NCBI GenBank assembly: GCA_945910925.1
Contig: CAMDZX010000099.1
Span: 1 to 7,070, forward strand
DNA from: an uncultured bacterium
Lineage (GTDB): Bacteria > Cyanobacteriota > Vampirovibrionia > Gastranaerophilales > Gastranaerophilaceae
Direction: 5' to 3'
Length of the DNA stretch: 7,070 bases
The translations under genes and the position numbers were made by a program. Below, one piece after another: positions 5,758 to 7,070 of the stretch. The notes beneath the pieces are model-generated. The model saw nothing but the letters and a program-made list of their open reading frames with translations. It searched no databases and was not told the DNA's origin. Numbering within the stretch: the first letter of the stretch is position 1; each line of letters opens with the position of its first letter.

Positions 5758-6945
5758 ATGGTTATCTATTTAGACAATAATGCTACTACAAAAGTTGACA
5801 AAAGAGTTCTTGAAGAAATGATTCCGTATTTTGAAACCGAATACGCAAATCCTTCTTCAATGTACCAATTTAGTGTAAAACCTGCAAAGGCTATTTCACA
5901 TGCAAGAGCTCAAATGAAAGAGTTCTTTGGTGCAAAGTCCGAACGTGAGGTTATATTTACTTCCTGCGGTTCGGAAAGTGCCAATATGGCTATTAAAGGT
6001 GTATTAGCCGCAAACAAGGGCAAAAAACATATTATAACAACAAAAGTTGAGCACCCTTGTGTATTAAATGTCTATAAAACTTTAGAAAAACAAGGATACC
6101 GAGTTGATTATATCGGGGTTAAATCTAACGGCGAATTGGAACTTGAAGAACTAAAGGAAAAAATAGATTCTGAGACGGCTTTGGTTTCTGTAATGTGGGC
6201 AAACAACGAAACAGGTGTAGTTTTTCCTGTCGAAGAAATTGCTGATATTATAAAATCAAAAAATCCCGAAACTAAGTTTTTTGTTGATGCCGTTCAGGCT
6301 TCCGGGAAAATTGATTTCGACTTAAAATCAACAAATATTGATTTGTTAAGTGTTTCGGGACACAAATTCCATGCTCCTAAAGGTATAGGTGCTTTGTATG
6401 TAAAATCCGATGTTATTATACCTCCGCTTATTATCGGCGGTCATCAGGAACGAGGCTTGAGAGCGGGAACAGAAAATGTTCCTTATATTGTAGGTATAGG
6501 TGTTGCCGCAGAACTGGCAAAAGAGTCGTTGAAATATGAAGTGACTGAGATTAAACGTTTGAGAGATAAATTGGAAACAGGTATATTAAAAACCGTATTT
6601 AATTCTCGTTTAAATTCATCTATTTCTAACAGAGTCCCAAATACAACAAATATCGGATTTGAGTACATTGAAGGTGAATTGATTCTTCTTCACCTCAGCG
6701 ATATCGGGATTTGTGCAAGTTCAGGAAGTGCTTGTACTTCAGGTTCGCTTGAACCAAGTCATGTTTTGAGAGCTATGGGAGTTCCTTTCACTTCTTTGCA
6801 TGGCAGTATTAGGTTCTCATTGAGCAGATTTACAACAGAAGATGAAATTGACTATACGCTGCAAAAATTACCTGAGGTGATTGAAGAAATTACAAAACTT
6901 TCGCCTTATCAGGATGAGCTTGAACACCTGCGTGCAAGTCGATAA
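5758..6945 (+). CDS. nifS: Cysteine desulfurase, NifS/IscS type
   Basis: PLP-dependent enzyme that removes sulfur from L-cysteine, giving alanine and an enzyme-bound persulfide that feeds cluster assembly on NifU. The 395-aa length is typical. Visible features in order: YLDNNATT (4-11), the PLP-stacking His99 in VEHP, NNETG (149-153), Asp177 and Gln180 in FVDAVQASG, and the Schiff-base lysine Lys203 in SGHKFHAPKG. RGLRAGTENV (232-241) and the catalytic loop SSGSACTSGSLEPSHVL (321-337, Cys326) follow. The long catalytic loop around Cys326 marks group I (NifS/IscS) rather than SufS. Arg352 in IRFSL is the usual substrate-carboxylate contact. ATG 5758 is 1 bp after the nifU stop, with AGG at 5749-5751 as ribosome-binding site, so the genes are co-transcribed. 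Sulfur from this enzyme may also serve tRNA thiolation or thiamine synthesis. The name iscS would fit equally well. Confidence 0.96.
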   Translation: MVIYLDNNATTKVDKRVLEEMIPYFETEYANPSSMYQFSVKPAKAISHARAQMKEFFGAKSEREVIFTSCGSESANMAIKGVLAANKGKKHIITTKVEHPCVLNVYKTLEKQGYRVDYIGVKSNGELELEELKEKIDSETALVSVMWANNETGVVFPVEEIADIIKSKNPETKFFVDAVQASGKIDFDLKSTNIDLLSVSGHKFHAPKGIGALYVKSDVIIPPLIIGGHQERGLRAGTENVPYIVGIGVAAELAKESLKYEVTEIKRLRDKLETGILKTVFNSRLNSSISNRVPNTTNIGFEYIEGELILLHLSDIGICASSGSACTSGSLEPSHVLRAMGVPFTSLHGSIRFSLSRFTTEDEIDYTLQKLPEVIEEITKLSPYQDELEHLRASR

Positions 6946-6970
6946 GTTAGAACTATTTATACTAAACAAA

Positions 6971-7002
6971 AAAGAAGACCGACATGTCATGCCGGTCTCT
7001 TT
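6971..7002. terminator. Bidirectional intrinsic terminator after nifS
   Basis: AGACCG (6976-6981) pairs with CGGTCT (6993-6998), extended outside by AAAG (6971-6974) with CTTT (6999-7002) past one bulged A, and inside by three pairs past an A/C mismatch. On the minus strand the stem is followed by TTTTTTG, an excellent T-tract. On the plus strand only a looser GGATTTTA follows. It would end the convergent minus-strand gene well and nifS moderately well. Confidence 0.8.
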
Positions 7003-7010
7003 GGATTTTA

Positions 7011-7070
7011 TCAGAAATAAAATCCCATTATTGATTGATACACATATCTATTCAAGTCTTGCTTCAAATC
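7011..7070 (-). CDS. C-terminal end of an unidentified minus-strand gene (partial)
   Basis: On the minus strand only one frame stays open from the right edge. It reads 19 codons, DLKQDLNRYVYQSIMGFYF, and stops at TGA (7011-7013). The terminator just beyond is best suited to minus-strand transcription, supporting a real gene end that converges on nifS. The tail is aromatic and ends in Phe, as outer-membrane barrel proteins often do, but this is too little sequence to name the product. Confidence 0.5.
   Translation of the reverse strand, partial: DLKQDLNRYVYQSIMGFYF

Overview
This is a low-GC bacterial chromosome segment made mostly of housekeeping genes. No mobile element, CRISPR array, rRNA or tRNA gene was seen. 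Genes have Shine-Dalgarno sites (AGGGAG, GAGG, AAGGAG, AAGGTGG). Several promoters look like sigma-70 types with TAAAAT -10 elements. My best guess for the organism is a gut-type non-photosynthetic cyanobacterial relative (Melainabacteria/Vampirovibrionia, e.g. Gastranaerophilales). The reasons are low GC, an atpD gene with its own promoter away from other ATP synthase genes (the split layout of Cyanobacteria), and a three-domain NifU next to NifS. This is an inference; other low-GC lineages are not excluded.

Left part (1-1996, all minus strand): a 189-aa ECF-type sigma factor is followed 11 bp later by a 177-aa membrane-anchored zinc-finger anti-sigma factor. The anti-sigma Shine-Dalgarno overlaps the sigma stop codon, so they look like a two-gene sensing operon. 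Behind them, with its own promoter, starts atpD (F1 ATP synthase beta), which runs off the left edge.

Middle (about 2000-2800): divergent from the sigma gene is a 165-aa ThiE-like protein. It keeps the GQDD element of thiamine-phosphate synthase but lacks the C-terminal part of the barrel and most recognisable substrate residues. Its stop codon lies inside a long hairpin. Converging on it from the minus strand is an unrecognised 50-aa small ORF with a strong ribosome-binding site.

Right part (2960-6945, plus strand): aspS (aspartyl-tRNA synthetase, TTG start) has a good extended -10 promoter and a clear intrinsic terminator. It is followed by a nifU-nifS operon for Fe-S cluster assembly: NifS supplies sulfur from cysteine and NifU is the scaffold. 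A small palindrome overlaps the nifU promoter. After nifS, a hairpin terminator is shared with a convergent minus-strand gene of which only the last 19 codons are visible at the right edge.

Most of the window is ordinary. The points worth a second look are the degenerate ThiE-like protein, the 50-aa ORF, the cysteine-rich sigma factor with its two-domain anti-sigma partner, and the palindrome at the nifU promoter.
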